DNA of 64,000 bases from Chloroflexota bacterium (lineage in GTDB: Bacteria > Chloroflexota > Anaerolineae > DUEN01), in contig JAADGJ010000076.1 in assembly GCA_013152435.1 (NCBI GenBank), positions 95,581-159,580 of the forward strand. The letters run 5' to 3'. Under the pieces are notes generated by a model. It made no database searches and had not been told where the DNA came from. It saw only the letters and a list, made by a program, of their open reading frames with translations. Shown here one piece after another: positions 35,392 to 44,647 of the stretch. The translations under genes were made by a program, and so were the position numbers. Numbering within the stretch: position 1 is the first letter of the stretch; each line of letters begins with the position of its first letter.

Positions 35392-36156
35392 ATGGAGCTC
35401 ACGATTGCGGGAGGTTTGCTGGAATATGCGGCGCTGGTGTTCGTGCGGCTGCTGTCCGTCTTCTCCACGGCGCCGATCTTCGGACATCGGAGCGTCCCCG
35501 CGCCGGTCAGGATCGGGCTGGCGATGGGGATGACCCTAACGCTCCTGATGGCCGTCCAGCAGCCGTTCACCCCGTTCGCCGACGGGTGGGACTTCCTGCT
35601 GGCGTTGGGCGGCGAAGTGGTGATCGGGCTCTTGATCGGCTTCGTCAGCATGCTGATCTTCTACACGTTGGAGATGGCGGGGGGGATCATCGGCGCGGGG
35701 ATGGGGCTGCAATTCGCCGCTTCCATCAGCCCGGTGCTGCCGAGCCAGGGGGGGATGGTTCAGCAGTTCTACGTCCTGTTCTCCATCCTTCTCTTCCTGG
35801 CGATAAACGGGCATCATGCCTTCCTCCTGGCCCTCGGCCGCACGCTGGAGGTGCTGCCACCCGGGGCGTTCCCCCAGGGCGATCTCGCCATGGAGCACCT
35901 GATCCGTATGAGCTCAGCGATCTTTCTCAGCGCGATGCAGATCGCATTGCCCGTGCTGGCGTCCCTGATGCTTACGGACATCGCGCTGGCTTTGATGAAC
36001 CGGGTGCTGCCGCGAGTCCCCGTTTTCATCGTGGGGATGCCCTTGAAGATGGGGGTGGGCCTGGTGGTGTTGATCGCGACGCTGCCCGTGATGGCGCCCG
36101 TGATCCTGCGTGTGCTGGATCAGATGGCCCGGAACGTGCTGCTGATCGTTCAGTAG
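35392..36156 (+). CDS. fliR: Flagellar export gate protein FliR
   Basis: FliR completes the FliPQR export channel. The 254-residue protein has six or so membrane helices, with the N-terminal RLLSVFSTAPIFGHRSVPAP, the GLLIGFVSMLIFYTLEMAGG and GMGLQFAASISPVLPSQGG segments typical of FliR, and a C-terminal FIVGMPLKMGVGLVVLI. GGGGATCGG precedes ATG 35392. It is followed by flhB after 19 bases, as in many operons. Confidence 0.95.
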   Translation: MELTIAGGLLEYAALVFVRLLSVFSTAPIFGHRSVPAPVRIGLAMGMTLTLLMAVQQPFTPFADGWDFLLALGGEVVIGLLIGFVSMLIFYTLEMAGGIIGAGMGLQFAASISPVLPSQGGMVQQFYVLFSILLFLAINGHHAFLLALGRTLEVLPPGAFPQGDLAMEHLIRMSSAIFLSAMQIALPVLASLMLTDIALALMNRVLPRVPVFIVGMPLKMGVGLVVLIATLPVMAPVILRVLDQMARNVLLIVQ

Positions 36157-36175
36157 TCGGCGGGGAGGAAGGTTC

Positions 36176-37228
36176 GTGGCGGAGCGCACGGAAAAACCCA
36201 CACCTCGTCATCTGGCACGGCTGCGGAGGCGGGGACAGGTTCCCAAGAGCGCCGAACTGAGCAGCGCGATCGGGCTGATGGTCGGCATCTACCTGCTCCG
36301 CTCGCGCGGCGCCGAGCTTATTCGGGCGCTGGAGCAGCTGATGCGAGACATGTTCCTGGCGCTGGCCACACAGGATCTGACGCCTGCCACGGTCCAGGCG
36401 CGTGGCTCGAAACTGGCCCTGTGGGCCATGACGTTGATGGCGCCGCTGGTCCTGGGGGCGATGGTGACGGGGGTTTTCGCCACCGTGGTGCAGACCAGAG
36501 GACTCGTCGCCCCCGCGTTGCTGAAGCCCACCTTCAGCCGGATCAACCCGGTGAACAACCTCCGGCAGCTGCTCTCCCGCCGGGGCCTGGTGGAACTGCT
36601 CAAGGACATCGGCAAGATCGCTGTGCTCGGCTTCGTCGTGTTCCAGGCCCTCTCGGGGCAGATCATGGGCATCGCGGCCGCCTCAACGATAGGGGTCTCG
36701 GCGGGTGTGCAGCTGCTGGGCGGCGCCGTGTACAAGATGGCCGTCCGGGTCTCGTGGCTGTTCCTGGTGCTGGCCATCATCGATTACATCTATCAGCGGC
36801 GGCAGTTCCAACAGAGCAGCCGCATGACCAAAGAGGAAGTGAAGGAGGAGATGCGCAGCGCGGAGGGGTCTCCTCTGACCAAAGGGCGGCTGCGTCGAGA
36901 GCAACGGAAGTGGGCGCTGCAACGCATGATGCAGCAGGTGCCCAAGGCGGATGTGGTGGTGACCAACCCGACCCATCTGGCCATCGCGTTGCAATACGAT
37001 GGGCGTACCATGCTGGCGCCCACGGTGGTGGCCAAGGGCAAGGGATTCATCGCATCCCAGATCGTCAAGATCGCGCGTCAGCATCGCGTGCCCATCGTGG
37101 AGAATCGTCCGTTGGCGCACGCGTTGATCCGGCTGGAGATCGGCACGCAGATCCCGCCGGAGCTGTACCAGGCCGTGGCCGAGGTGTTGGCCTTCGTGTA
37201 CCGGCTGCGTCGGGCTCGAATCGCATGA
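36176..37228 (+). CDS. flhB: Flagellar export switch protein FlhB
   Basis: FlhB controls substrate specificity of the export apparatus and cleaves itself between Asn and Pro. The 350-residue protein starts with AERTEKPTPRHLARLRRRGQ, has four membrane helices (about 28-210), and ends in a cytoplasmic domain with the autocleavage site in VVTNPTHLAIAL, preceded by the basic RREQRKWALQRMM. GTG 36176 follows GGGGAGGAAGG. FliK from the first operon would be its partner in the hook-to-filament switch. Confidence 0.96.
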   Translation: MAERTEKPTPRHLARLRRRGQVPKSAELSSAIGLMVGIYLLRSRGAELIRALEQLMRDMFLALATQDLTPATVQARGSKLALWAMTLMAPLVLGAMVTGVFATVVQTRGLVAPALLKPTFSRINPVNNLRQLLSRRGLVELLKDIGKIAVLGFVVFQALSGQIMGIAAASTIGVSAGVQLLGGAVYKMAVRVSWLFLVLAIIDYIYQRRQFQQSSRMTKEEVKEEMRSAEGSPLTKGRLRREQRKWALQRMMQQVPKADVVVTNPTHLAIALQYDGRTMLAPTVVAKGKGFIASQIVKIARQHRVPIVENRPLAHALIRLEIGTQIPPELYQAVAEVLAFVYRLRRARIA

Positions 37229-37246
37229 CGAGGATGGTGAGGAACG

Positions 37247-39379
37247 ATGCTAGGCTCTAGCGCGGATATGCTTCAGACACGGACCTTCAGCCGAATTTTG
37301 CAGCAGAGTGACATCGTCCTGGCGGTGGCCGTCGTGGCCATCGTGGCCATGATGGTGATCCCGCTGCCGCCGGTCGTGCTCGACCTGCTGCTCACGTTGA
37401 ATATGAGCGTCTCCATCACCATCTTGCTGATCACCATGTATGTGCGGGAGCCGTTGCAGTTCAGCGTGTTCCCTTCCCTGTTGCTGATCGTGACGCTCTT
37501 CCGGCTGGCGTTGAACGTCTCCGCCTCCCGACTGATCCTCCTGCACGGGTATGCCGGGGAGGTGATCCAGGCCTTCGGGAATTTCGTCGTCGGCGGGAAT
37601 TACGTCGTCGGCATCGTCGTGTTCCTCCTGCTCATGATCATCCAGTTCTCCGTGATCACCAACGGCGCCGGCCGCGTTGCCGAGGTGGCCGCCCGTTTCA
37701 CCCTGGACGCCATGCCCGGCAAGCAGATGAGCATCGACGCGGACATGAACGCCGGCCTGATCAACGAGGAGGAGGCGCGTCGGAGGCGGCACCTGATCGA
37801 GCTGGAGGCGGATTTCTACGGCGCGATGGATGGCGCCAGCAAGTTCGTCAAGGGGGACGCCGTCGCCGCGGTGGCGATCATCCTGGTCAACATCCTGGGC
37901 GGTTTTGCCATCGGCATCTTGCAGCAGGGCATGCCCCTGACCGAGGCGCTGAAGACGTATACCCTGCTGACCGTCGGCGATGGGTTGGTGTCCCAGATCC
38001 CCGCCCTGCTGGTGTCCACGGCGACGGGCATCATCGTGACCCGCGCCGCCTCCGAGAGCAATATGGGGCAGGATGTGCTCCGTCAGACGGTGGCCAACCC
38101 GCGTGCGCTCATGATCGTCTCCGGCATGTTGCTGCTTTTCGGCCTGGTGCCGGGGCTGCCCAAGTTGCCCTTCTTCTTCCTGGGGGCCGTGGTCGGCGGC
38201 GCGGGCTATCTGCTGGATCAGTCGGCGAAGGAGGCCCCTCCGGAGCAGGCGGAGGAGGCGCCTCCGAAGCCCGCCGAGGAAACGGAGGATATGACGGCGT
38301 TGCTCCAGGTGGATCCGTTGGAGCTTGAGCTGGGGTATGGCCTGATCCCGCTGGTGGACGAGGGACAGGGCGGCAACCTGTTGCAGCGCATCAGCGCGAT
38401 CCGCCGCCAACTCGCCCTGGAGATGGGGTTTGTGCTGCCCAAGGTGCGGATCCGTGACAACCTGACGCTGCCCCCGAACGTGTACGTCATCAAGGTGCGT
38501 GGTGAGGAGGTAGCTCGCGGTGAGGCGATGCCGCATCACTTCCTGGCCCTGGCGCCGGGTGGCGACGCGGCTCAGCAGGGTGGGCTGATCGAGGCGTTGG
38601 GCGAGGTCGAGGGGATGCCCGCCAAGGAGCCGGTATTCGGCATGCCCGCCCTTTGGATTGATCAGCAGACGAAGGAGAAGGCGGAGGTCCTGGGATACAC
38701 GGTGGTGGATGCCAGCTCGGTGGTGACGACGCACCTGACCGAGGTGGCGAAGGCGCATGCCGCCGAGCTGCTGAGCCGCCAGGAGGTGCAGAAGCTGATC
38801 GAGGGGCTGCGGGATCGCTATCCGGCCGTGGTGGACGAGGCGCTGAGCGATCGGGTCGGCGTGGGGCTCATCCAGAAGGTACTCCAGAACCTGCTCGACG
38901 AGCGTGTGCCCATTCGCGACCTGGTGGCCATCATCGAGGTCGTGCTGGACCACGCGCAGGAGACCCGGGACCCGGACACGCTGAGCGAATACGCCCGGCT
39001 CGTCCTCAGCCGCAGCATCACGAACCAGCTCAAGGCCCCCGATGGCGCGCTGCACGTGCTCACGTTGGGGCCGTCCGTGGAGTCGCGTCTGATCGAGGGG
39101 CTCCAGTCCACGGATTGGGGCACCACCATCGCGCTGGAGCCGGAATGGGCGCAGAAGCTGGTCCAAAAGGTCGCCGCTCAGATGGAACAGATGGCGGCCA
39201 GGGGGTTCCAGCCCGTTCTGCTGTGCTCCAGCCGGCTGCGGCTGCCGCTGTATCGATTCTTGCACCGGGCGCTGCCCACGCTGACCGTGCTGTCGTATAA
39301 CGAGGTGAGCTCCGGCGTGGAAGTGTACACCGAGGGTATGGTCGAGATCGAAGAGGGCGACGATGACCATGCGAGTTGA
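37247..39379 (+). CDS. flhA: Flagellar export gate protein FlhA
   Basis: FlhA is the large export-gate subunit that docks chaperone-substrate complexes and uses the ion gradient. The 710-residue protein has eight or so membrane helices in the first 330 residues with the conserved DAMPGKQMSIDADMNAGLI and EADFYGAMDGASKFVKGDA, an acidic Pro-rich linker near 325-350, and a cytoplasmic nonameric-ring domain with DPLELELGYGLIPLVD and PALWIDQQTKEKAEVLGYTV. ATG 37247 follows a GTGAGGAACG site. Its end overlaps flhF by 17 bases. Confidence 0.97.
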   Translation: MLGSSADMLQTRTFSRILQQSDIVLAVAVVAIVAMMVIPLPPVVLDLLLTLNMSVSITILLITMYVREPLQFSVFPSLLLIVTLFRLALNVSASRLILLHGYAGEVIQAFGNFVVGGNYVVGIVVFLLLMIIQFSVITNGAGRVAEVAARFTLDAMPGKQMSIDADMNAGLINEEEARRRRHLIELEADFYGAMDGASKFVKGDAVAAVAIILVNILGGFAIGILQQGMPLTEALKTYTLLTVGDGLVSQIPALLVSTATGIIVTRAASESNMGQDVLRQTVANPRALMIVSGMLLLFGLVPGLPKLPFFFLGAVVGGAGYLLDQSAKEAPPEQAEEAPPKPAEETEDMTALLQVDPLELELGYGLIPLVDEGQGGNLLQRISAIRRQLALEMGFVLPKVRIRDNLTLPPNVYVIKVRGEEVARGEAMPHHFLALAPGGDAAQQGGLIEALGEVEGMPAKEPVFGMPALWIDQQTKEKAEVLGYTVVDASSVVTTHLTEVAKAHAAELLSRQEVQKLIEGLRDRYPAVVDEALSDRVGVGLIQKVLQNLLDERVPIRDLVAIIEVVLDHAQETRDPDTLSEYARLVLSRSITNQLKAPDGALHVLTLGPSVESRLIEGLQSTDWGTTIALEPEWAQKLVQKVAAQMEQMAARGFQPVLLCSSRLRLPLYRFLHRALPTLTVLSYNEVSSGVEVYTEGMVEIEEGDDDHAS

Positions 39380-40538
39380 GCGATTCCAGGCGCAGGATAT
39401 GACCCAGGCGCTGGCGATGATCAAGGCGCGCCTGGGGCCTCATGCGGTGATCCTTCACTCTCGGCGAATTCGCAAGGGGCTGTTGCGACGCTCCGTGTTC
39501 GAGGTGATCGCGGCCGTGGACGAGCAGGAGCCGCCCGCCTCGCCGCCTCCTGCGGCTGTGGCGCAGCCGCCTAAGGAGCTCCTGGCGATGCGGGAGGACC
39601 TGGCCGCCTTGCAGGAGGCCGTGACCCGGCTGACCTGGGAGGTGCGGGGTGCCCGCCTGCCCGCCGTGGCGCCGGGTTTGCAGATGATCTATTCGCATCT
39701 CGTGGCACAGGGGGTGTCCGCGGAGCTGGCCTCCGATTGCGTCATGGCGGCGGCGGAGGAGTTGAGCCCCAACGCGGCCAATGATCTGGACACGGCCCGG
39801 GCCAGTGTGGCCCGTCACCTGCAGGGCAAGATCCGGACCTGCACGCCCACCGTCGGCGATCGGCCGGGCAGAGTGATCTTCCTGGTCGGGCCTACGGGAG
39901 TGGGGAAGACGACCACGCTGGCCAAGCTGGCCGGCCGCTGGACGCGAGAATGGCACCGGTCGGCCGTGTTGGTCAGCATCGATACCTATCGGGCGGGCGC
40001 GATGCCCCAATTGCAGGCCTATGGGGAGGTGCTGGGCGTCCCGGTGGAGGCGGCCTACACGCCGGAAGAGTTCGCCGCGCTGGTGCGGGCCTATGGCGAT
40101 CGGGATCTGATCTTCGTGGACACGGCGGGGCGTCATCAGCAGGATCAGGCCTACCTGGATGAGCTGGGCACCTTTGTGGCCGCGGTGGACTCCTGCGAGG
40201 TCTACCTGGCCATCGCCGGTCCCACCTCCTACGCGGACATGGAGGGGATCGTCCGCCGCTTTGAGGCGCTTCCGTTGACCGGAATGGTCTTGACGAAGGC
40301 GGATGAGACAAGACGCCTTGGGGCGGCCGTCAGCCTTTCTCTCCAGGAGGATCTGCCCCTGGCGTACGTCACCACGGGGCAGCGGATCCCAGAGGATGTG
40401 GAGATCGCCTCAGCCCAGGATCTGGCGCGGTGGATCGTCTACGGGACGCGGGAGGGGGCAACGGATTCGGGGGATGGAGCACACCCGGTGAGTCACCAGG
40501 CGTCCGCCTCCCTGCCTGTCACGGAGACGTCGTTATGA
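39363..40538 (+). CDS. flhF: Flagellar placement GTPase FlhF
   Basis: FlhF is an SRP-type GTPase that sets flagellar number and position. The 391-residue protein has an N-terminal region (about 1-90) with FQAQDMTQALAMIKARLGPH, then an NG-type domain with the P loop FLVGPTGVGKTTTLAKLAG, DTYRAGAMPQLQAYGEVLGV, DTAGRHQQD and TKADETRRLGAAVSL. All G-motifs look intact. It overlaps flhA by 17 bases. The usual partner FlhG (MinD-like) is not encoded next to it, where it is commonly found. Confidence 0.96.
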   Translation: MTMRVERFQAQDMTQALAMIKARLGPHAVILHSRRIRKGLLRRSVFEVIAAVDEQEPPASPPPAAVAQPPKELLAMREDLAALQEAVTRLTWEVRGARLPAVAPGLQMIYSHLVAQGVSAELASDCVMAAAEELSPNAANDLDTARASVARHLQGKIRTCTPTVGDRPGRVIFLVGPTGVGKTTTLAKLAGRWTREWHRSAVLVSIDTYRAGAMPQLQAYGEVLGVPVEAAYTPEEFAALVRAYGDRDLIFVDTAGRHQQDQAYLDELGTFVAAVDSCEVYLAIAGPTSYADMEGIVRRFEALPLTGMVLTKADETRRLGAAVSLSLQEDLPLAYVTTGQRIPEDVEIASAQDLARWIVYGTREGATDSGDGAHPVSHQASASLPVTETSL

Positions 40539-40626
40539 GTTGCGATGGAACGGACCCGTCCTCTGGGCGGGTCGCTGGTCCGATAACCAGGGAATCCGAA
40601 GCATCCACGACGAAGGAGAGGCGCTT

Positions 40627-40902
40627 ATGGGGATGTCACCAACGGTCATGAGAGCTGTGTACCTGATGAGTCTGGCGTTGGCCCTGCTGGTGGCCCTGAC
40701 CAGCTTCATGTCGGGCGCCAGCTTTGAGGCGATGGTGAGCCGGAGCATGATCGCTTTGGCCGGCTTCGCCCTTCTCGGCCTGATGGCCATCTTGACGCTG
40801 ACTCCCGACTCCTCCCCGGTTCGGATCGAGGAGGAAAAGCCCGAGGAGAAGTCCGATGGCGTGGGGACGGAGGGTGGCGAGGAGGTCGCCGACGCGGCGT
40901 AG
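40627..40902 (+). CDS. Small two-helix membrane protein of unknown function
   Basis: A 91-residue protein with two membrane helices (about 10-30 and 40-58) and an acidic, Glu/Lys-rich C-terminal tail of about 30 residues. A strong GAAGGAGAGGCG site precedes ATG 40627, which supports translation. It sits between flhF and fliA, the position usually held by flhG. I recognise no family. It is probably co-transcribed with the flagellar genes; a role in polar placement or sigma-factor control is only a guess from position. Confidence 0.6.
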   Translation: MGMSPTVMRAVYLMSLALALLVALTSFMSGASFEAMVSRSMIALAGFALLGLMAILTLTPDSSPVRIEEEKPEEKSDGVGTEGGEEVADAA

Positions 40903-41063
40903 AGATGCCTTCTGACGTGGGAGGGGGCTTCTCCGGCGCGATCGGGATCACTCGGCCTCCGTCCGCTGCTGGCCGTCCTGGCCCGTTGGATGGCGTGGTG
41001 TAAGCGGAGAAGGCGGGCGTCCGATCCCCGCCGCACTTACGGACGAGTGTAGGGGAACCATTG

Positions 41064-41903
41064 GTGGAGAACACGCGACGTTCACGTCGTTCCAGGGCAT
41101 CCAACCACAAGGAGGATGCGCGCCTGGAAAAGCTCTGGGCGGAATACAAGGCCACTGGCGATCCGGCGGCGCGAGAGGCGCTCATCCTGGCCTACGCTCC
41201 GCTGGTTCGACGCGTCGTCGCGCGCATGGGGGTACAGCCCTCCGGTAGCATTGACGAAGAGGACTTGATCGGGTATGGAGTAGTAGGACTCATTGAGGCG
41301 GTGGAGCGCTTCGACCCGGAGTTGGGGAACCGGTTTGAGACCTTCGCCGTCAGCCGCATCCGGGGGAGCATCCTGGACGCTCTACGCTCGCTGGATCCGT
41401 TACCCCGCAGCGCCCGCCAGCGGGTGCACACCGTGCGAAGAGCTATCGGTGACTTGCAACAGCGCCTGGGGAGGATGCCGACGGATGAGGAGATCCTCTC
41501 GTATACGGGCATGGAGCAGGAGACGTACGAGCAGGCGCTGCTGGAGGCCGGATTCGCTATCCTCTCGCTGGATGCCCCTCTGGCCCCCTCGCAAGACGGT
41601 CAGACGACCTTCCTGGGGGATATGCTGAACGATCCGAACGGGGTGGAGCTGTCGACCGGCCTGGAGGAGGAGGAGCTGCGGGTGGAGCTGCAGGAGGCGC
41701 TGAGACGCCTTCCCCAACGTGAGCAGATCCTGCTCTCCCTGTATTACTATGAGGGGCTCACCATGAGGGAGATCGGCGAGGTACTGGGGCTTTCTCAGGC
41801 CCGGGTATGTCAGCTTCACGCGAAGGCGATCCTATCGCTGCGGGCCAGCCTGGGGGTCGAATCCCCGCCCAGGAGAGGCGCGAGGAGACGGATGTATGCA
41901 TGA
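41064..41903 (+). CDS. fliA: Flagellar sigma factor FliA (sigma-28)
   Basis: FliA directs RNA polymerase to late flagellar and chemotaxis promoters. The 279-residue protein has sigma region 2 with DEEDLIGYGVVGLIEAVERF and FAVSRIRGSILDALR, region 3 (TVRRAIGDLQQRLGRMPTDE), and region 4 with QILLSLYYYEGLTMREIGEV and LGLSQARVCQLHAKAI. GTG 41064 fits the AGGGGAA ribosome site; TTG 41061 is also in frame. The flgM-encoded anti-sigma factor is 3.7 kb downstream. A good FliA promoter precedes flgM, and weaker ones are proposed for fliC and the second chemoreceptor. Confidence 0.96.
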   Translation: MENTRRSRRSRASNHKEDARLEKLWAEYKATGDPAAREALILAYAPLVRRVVARMGVQPSGSIDEEDLIGYGVVGLIEAVERFDPELGNRFETFAVSRIRGSILDALRSLDPLPRSARQRVHTVRRAIGDLQQRLGRMPTDEEILSYTGMEQETYEQALLEAGFAILSLDAPLAPSQDGQTTFLGDMLNDPNGVELSTGLEEEELRVELQEALRRLPQREQILLSLYYYEGLTMREIGEVLGLSQARVCQLHAKAILSLRASLGVESPPRRGARRRMYA

Positions 41904-42363
41904 GGTGATCGCGGTCGTAGCCCTGGTAGTGGCTGTATGCGCCATGGTCATGGCGTGGAGGGCCTCGCGTCTGGCGGCCTCCGCTTCCTCCATCGAGGAG
42001 TGGGAGCGGGCAATGGCGAGGCTGTCCGAGGACCTCCTGCTGACGGCCGAGCAGGTGAGCGCTCATTTGGATCATCAGAGTGATGAACTGGAGGCGTTGC
42101 TGGATCGCGCCGAGCGCATGCGCGATGCGCTCCGCGCGCTTTCAGAGGATCGGATAGAGGAGCCGGTGCTGGACGAGGTACAGATCAGCCCGGAGGCGAT
42201 GAAGCTGGAGACGGCCGAGGAGCCTCACGCTCCCCCCTCGATGGATCAGCGGATCCGTGAGATGCTGGCGCAGGGGAAGAGCGTGCGTGACATCGCCCGT
42301 CAAATGCAGGTGGCGCAGGAGGAGGTGGCGCTGCGACTGAAAATATCGGCACAGGAGGCATGA
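41896..42363 (+). CDS. Membrane-anchored coiled-coil protein (DUF6115/DUF2802-like)
   Basis: A 155-residue protein with an N-terminal membrane helix (about 3-22), a charged coiled coil (about 32-85, EEWERAMARLSEDLLLTAEQ) and a C-terminal helix-turn-helix-like end, MLAQGKSVRDIARQMQVAQE. Proteins of this plan, with a GxSxxxIAxxL-type ending, occur next to fliA in Gram-positive-type flagellar operons (YlxL-like and DUF6115 relatives), but a defined role is not established. It overlaps fliA by 8 bases and the next gene is within 3 bases, so all three are probably made together. Confidence 0.7.
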   Translation: MHEVIAVVALVVAVCAMVMAWRASRLAASASSIEEWERAMARLSEDLLLTAEQVSAHLDHQSDELEALLDRAERMRDALRALSEDRIEEPVLDEVQISPEAMKLETAEEPHAPPSMDQRIREMLAQGKSVRDIARQMQVAQEEVALRLKISAQEA

Positions 42364-42365
42364 TG

Positions 42366-43094
42366 ATGGATTTAAACTCCTTCCCTCAGTGGGCTTGCCC
42401 TGAGGATCGCCCTTATCCCGGGCAGGATGTGGAGGATTGCTCCGGGCTTCGTTGTGTCCGGTTTGCCATAGTGATGGGGGTGCTGGCGGCCGTGCTGTTG
42501 CTCTCCATTGCCGTCCGAGAGGTGGAGGCGAACGGCGCTCCTGTGGATATCTTCCTGGACTTCATCCCCGGGATGTCCACCTGGGGGCCGGCGACGGCTA
42601 CAGGCCATGCGGTGGTGTCCGTGGGCGAGGGGGAGGTGCGCCTGGAGATCCAGGGACTTCCTCGCCTGAAGGGGGAGATCTACCAGGTCTGGCTCCAGCG
42701 TGCGGATACCGGCGAGATGATCCCCGTGGGCACGTTTAACAGCGATGAGCAGGGGAATGGCCGGTTGCACGTGTTGCTGGATGACCTGCCGTACACCACC
42801 TATCGCATGATGCTCATCTCCGTGGAGCCAGGGCCTGATCCCAGCGAGGAGCCCAGCGATCGTTGGGCTCTGGTGGGGCGGTTCCCTAACACGGCCGTCG
42901 TGCCCGAGGCGTTGTTGAAGCAGGAGACCTCGGCCGAGGGCTCCTCGGACATCCCGCGGCCGGAGTTCCTTCCCGTGACCGGAGGGGAGACGGGCGGGCG
43001 CTCGATCTCACGAGATGTGATCGTGGGAGCTGCGGTGGTGTTCGGCATACTGATCTTCGTACTGTGGGGCGGACGGCAGGAGGAGACTCGATGA
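42366..43094 (+). CDS. RskA-like domain protein with an LPVTG sorting signal
   Basis: A 242-residue protein with a Cys-containing N-terminus (about 1-30), a membrane helix or signal (about 32-50), an extracellular domain resembling the C-terminal domain of anti-sigma-K factor RskA (about 60-178; YQVWLQRADTGEMIPVGTFN, LISVEPGPD), and a C-terminal sorting signal. The signal has LPVTGG (about 202-207), a hydrophobic stretch (about 218-234) and a short charged tail with Arg residues, the form that sortases recognise. A sortase gene lies 6 kb away. ATG 42366 suits the AGGAGG site best; 42360 and 42363 also lie in frame. It overlaps flgF by 4 bases. Its link to FliA is only positional. Confidence 0.75.
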   Translation: MDLNSFPQWACPEDRPYPGQDVEDCSGLRCVRFAIVMGVLAAVLLLSIAVREVEANGAPVDIFLDFIPGMSTWGPATATGHAVVSVGEGEVRLEIQGLPRLKGEIYQVWLQRADTGEMIPVGTFNSDEQGNGRLHVLLDDLPYTTYRMMLISVEPGPDPSEEPSDRWALVGRFPNTAVVPEALLKQETSAEGSSDIPRPEFLPVTGGETGGRSISRDVIVGAAVVFGILIFVLWGGRQEETR

Positions 43095-43834
43095 ACCGAG
43101 GGATCTATTCGGTTGCCACGAGCATGAAGACCCTGTTGGAGCTGCAGTCGGTGCTCGCGAACAACCTGGCTAACGTCAATACCCCTGCCTTCAAACAGGA
43201 GATTCCGGTGCTCAGCCCGGCTGGGGACGTGCCGCTCGCCCAATGGGATGCGAACCGGGGCGCTGTGGCGGAGGTGGGGGCGCTTGGCATGGGCGTGTAT
43301 CAGGGGGAACATCGGATCGATCTGTCCCAGGGGCCGTTGGAGGCCACCGATGATCCCCTGGCGCTGGCGATCAGTGGGGATGCCTTCTTCGTCGTGCAGA
43401 CGCCGGAAGGGGAGCGATACACTCGCAATGGGAGTTTTGGCCGGGACGCGGCCGGTTATCTGGTGACTCATCATGGTTATCGAGTACTGGGCGAGGATGG
43501 GGCGATTCAGCTGCCCGATGGCGACGTCTCGATCGATCCCAACGGCGTGATCTGGGCGGGGGAAACGCGCGTGGCCCGGCTGGCCCTGGTGCGCTTCGCG
43601 GACCCGACGGCGTTGCAGCGCGTGGGCCAGGGCCTGTTCGCGGGGCAAAACCCCCAGCCCGTCCCGGAAGGGCAGGTGACCATTCAGCAAGGGTATCTGG
43701 AGCGTGCCAATGTGGATGTGTCTTCTGCCCTGATCACGATGATGACGGCGCTCAAGACGTATGAATCGAACCAGAAGCTGCTCAAGGTGCAGGATGAGAC
43801 GATGAAGCGTCTGTTGGATCTTGGGCGGGTGTGA
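43091..43834 (+). CDS. flgF: Flagellar rod protein of the FlgF/FlgG type, probably FlgF
   Basis: A 247-residue rod protein with the N-terminal motif SVLANNLANVNTPAFKQEI, a middle beta domain with GDAFFVVQTPEGERYTRNGS (the F-G family core) and the C-terminal GYLERANVDVSSALITMMTA and QDETMKRLLDLGRV. FlgF and FlgG are close relatives; it is called FlgF because it is the first of the pair and more divergent. The start is ATG 43091, overlapping the previous stop by 4 bases. The stretch at 43064 is too early in the upstream gene. Confidence 0.88.
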   Translation: MNRGIYSVATSMKTLLELQSVLANNLANVNTPAFKQEIPVLSPAGDVPLAQWDANRGAVAEVGALGMGVYQGEHRIDLSQGPLEATDDPLALAISGDAFFVVQTPEGERYTRNGSFGRDAAGYLVTHHGYRVLGEDGAIQLPDGDVSIDPNGVIWAGETRVARLALVRFADPTALQRVGQGLFAGQNPQPVPEGQVTIQQGYLERANVDVSSALITMMTALKTYESNQKLLKVQDETMKRLLDLGRV

Positions 43835-43848
43835 TGGAGGGATAGGAG

Positions 43849-44616
43849 ATGGATGCGACGCTGAGCTCGCTTTTGCGAATTGTAGCCAGTGGAATACGCG
43901 CTCGCGAGCAGGAGATCGACCTGATCAGCCACAATATCGCCAACCTGCAAACGACCGGCTACAAGCGCTTTCAGGCGATCACGGAAAGTGTGGCGCTCCC
44001 GTTGCCCAAAGAGGGAGGCGAGGGATGGGAGTGGCAGCCTGAGGGGACCCGCCTGGCGGCCACGCGTCGCGTCGTCCTGCAGGGCGCCATCGAGCCCACG
44101 GAGCGGGCCTGGGATCTGGCATTGGATGGCCCTGGGTACTTTCAGGTACAGCTGTCGGATGGGACGATCGCGTACACTCGGGATGGGGCGTTTCGCCTGG
44201 ATGCCGAGGGGCGATTAGTCACCGCGGATGGCAAGCTGGTACTGCCGCCCATCACCATCCCCGCCGATGCCCGTGAGGTCTACGTCGATCGCGACGGCGC
44301 CGTTCTGGTGCAGGTGAACGGGCAGGTGCAGCAGGTGGGCGCGATTCAGATCGCCCGATTCTCCAATCCCGCGGGGTTGCAGGCGATTGGGGGGAGTTAC
44401 TACATCGCGACGGCGGCCTCCGGCCCCGCCCAGGTGGCCCAGGCGGGCTCTCCCGGATATGCAGAGATCGTCTCCCGGGCGCTGGAGACATCCAACGTGG
44501 ACCTGTCCACCGAGATGGTCTCCCTGCTCATCACCCAGCGGGCTTACGGGGTCTCCCTCCGCGCGCTGCAGATGGTGAATCGCATGTATGAATTGGCGGT
44601 AGAGATACAGGCCTGA
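43849..44616 (+). CDS. flgG: Flagellar distal rod protein FlgG
   Basis: FlgG builds the distal rod through the envelope. The 255-residue protein has ISHNIANLQTTGYKRFQ, GPGYFQVQLSDGTIAYTRDG, and the C-terminal ETSNVDLSTEMVSLLITQRA and LRALQMVNRMYEL. The motif TSNVDLxxEMVxLIxxQRxY is typical of FlgG. It is 14 bases from the previous gene. In a monoderm cell the rod would cross the thick wall without P and L rings. The gene ends the rod pair before the sigma-28 promoter for flgM. Confidence 0.88.
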   Translation: MDATLSSLLRIVASGIRAREQEIDLISHNIANLQTTGYKRFQAITESVALPLPKEGGEGWEWQPEGTRLAATRRVVLQGAIEPTERAWDLALDGPGYFQVQLSDGTIAYTRDGAFRLDAEGRLVTADGKLVLPPITIPADAREVYVDRDGAVLVQVNGQVQQVGAIQIARFSNPAGLQAIGGSYYIATAASGPAQVAQAGSPGYAEIVSRALETSNVDLSTEMVSLLITQRAYGVSLRALQMVNRMYELAVEIQA

Positions 44617-44647
44617 AAGAATCCGTGAGATCGGGGGAAATTGGATT

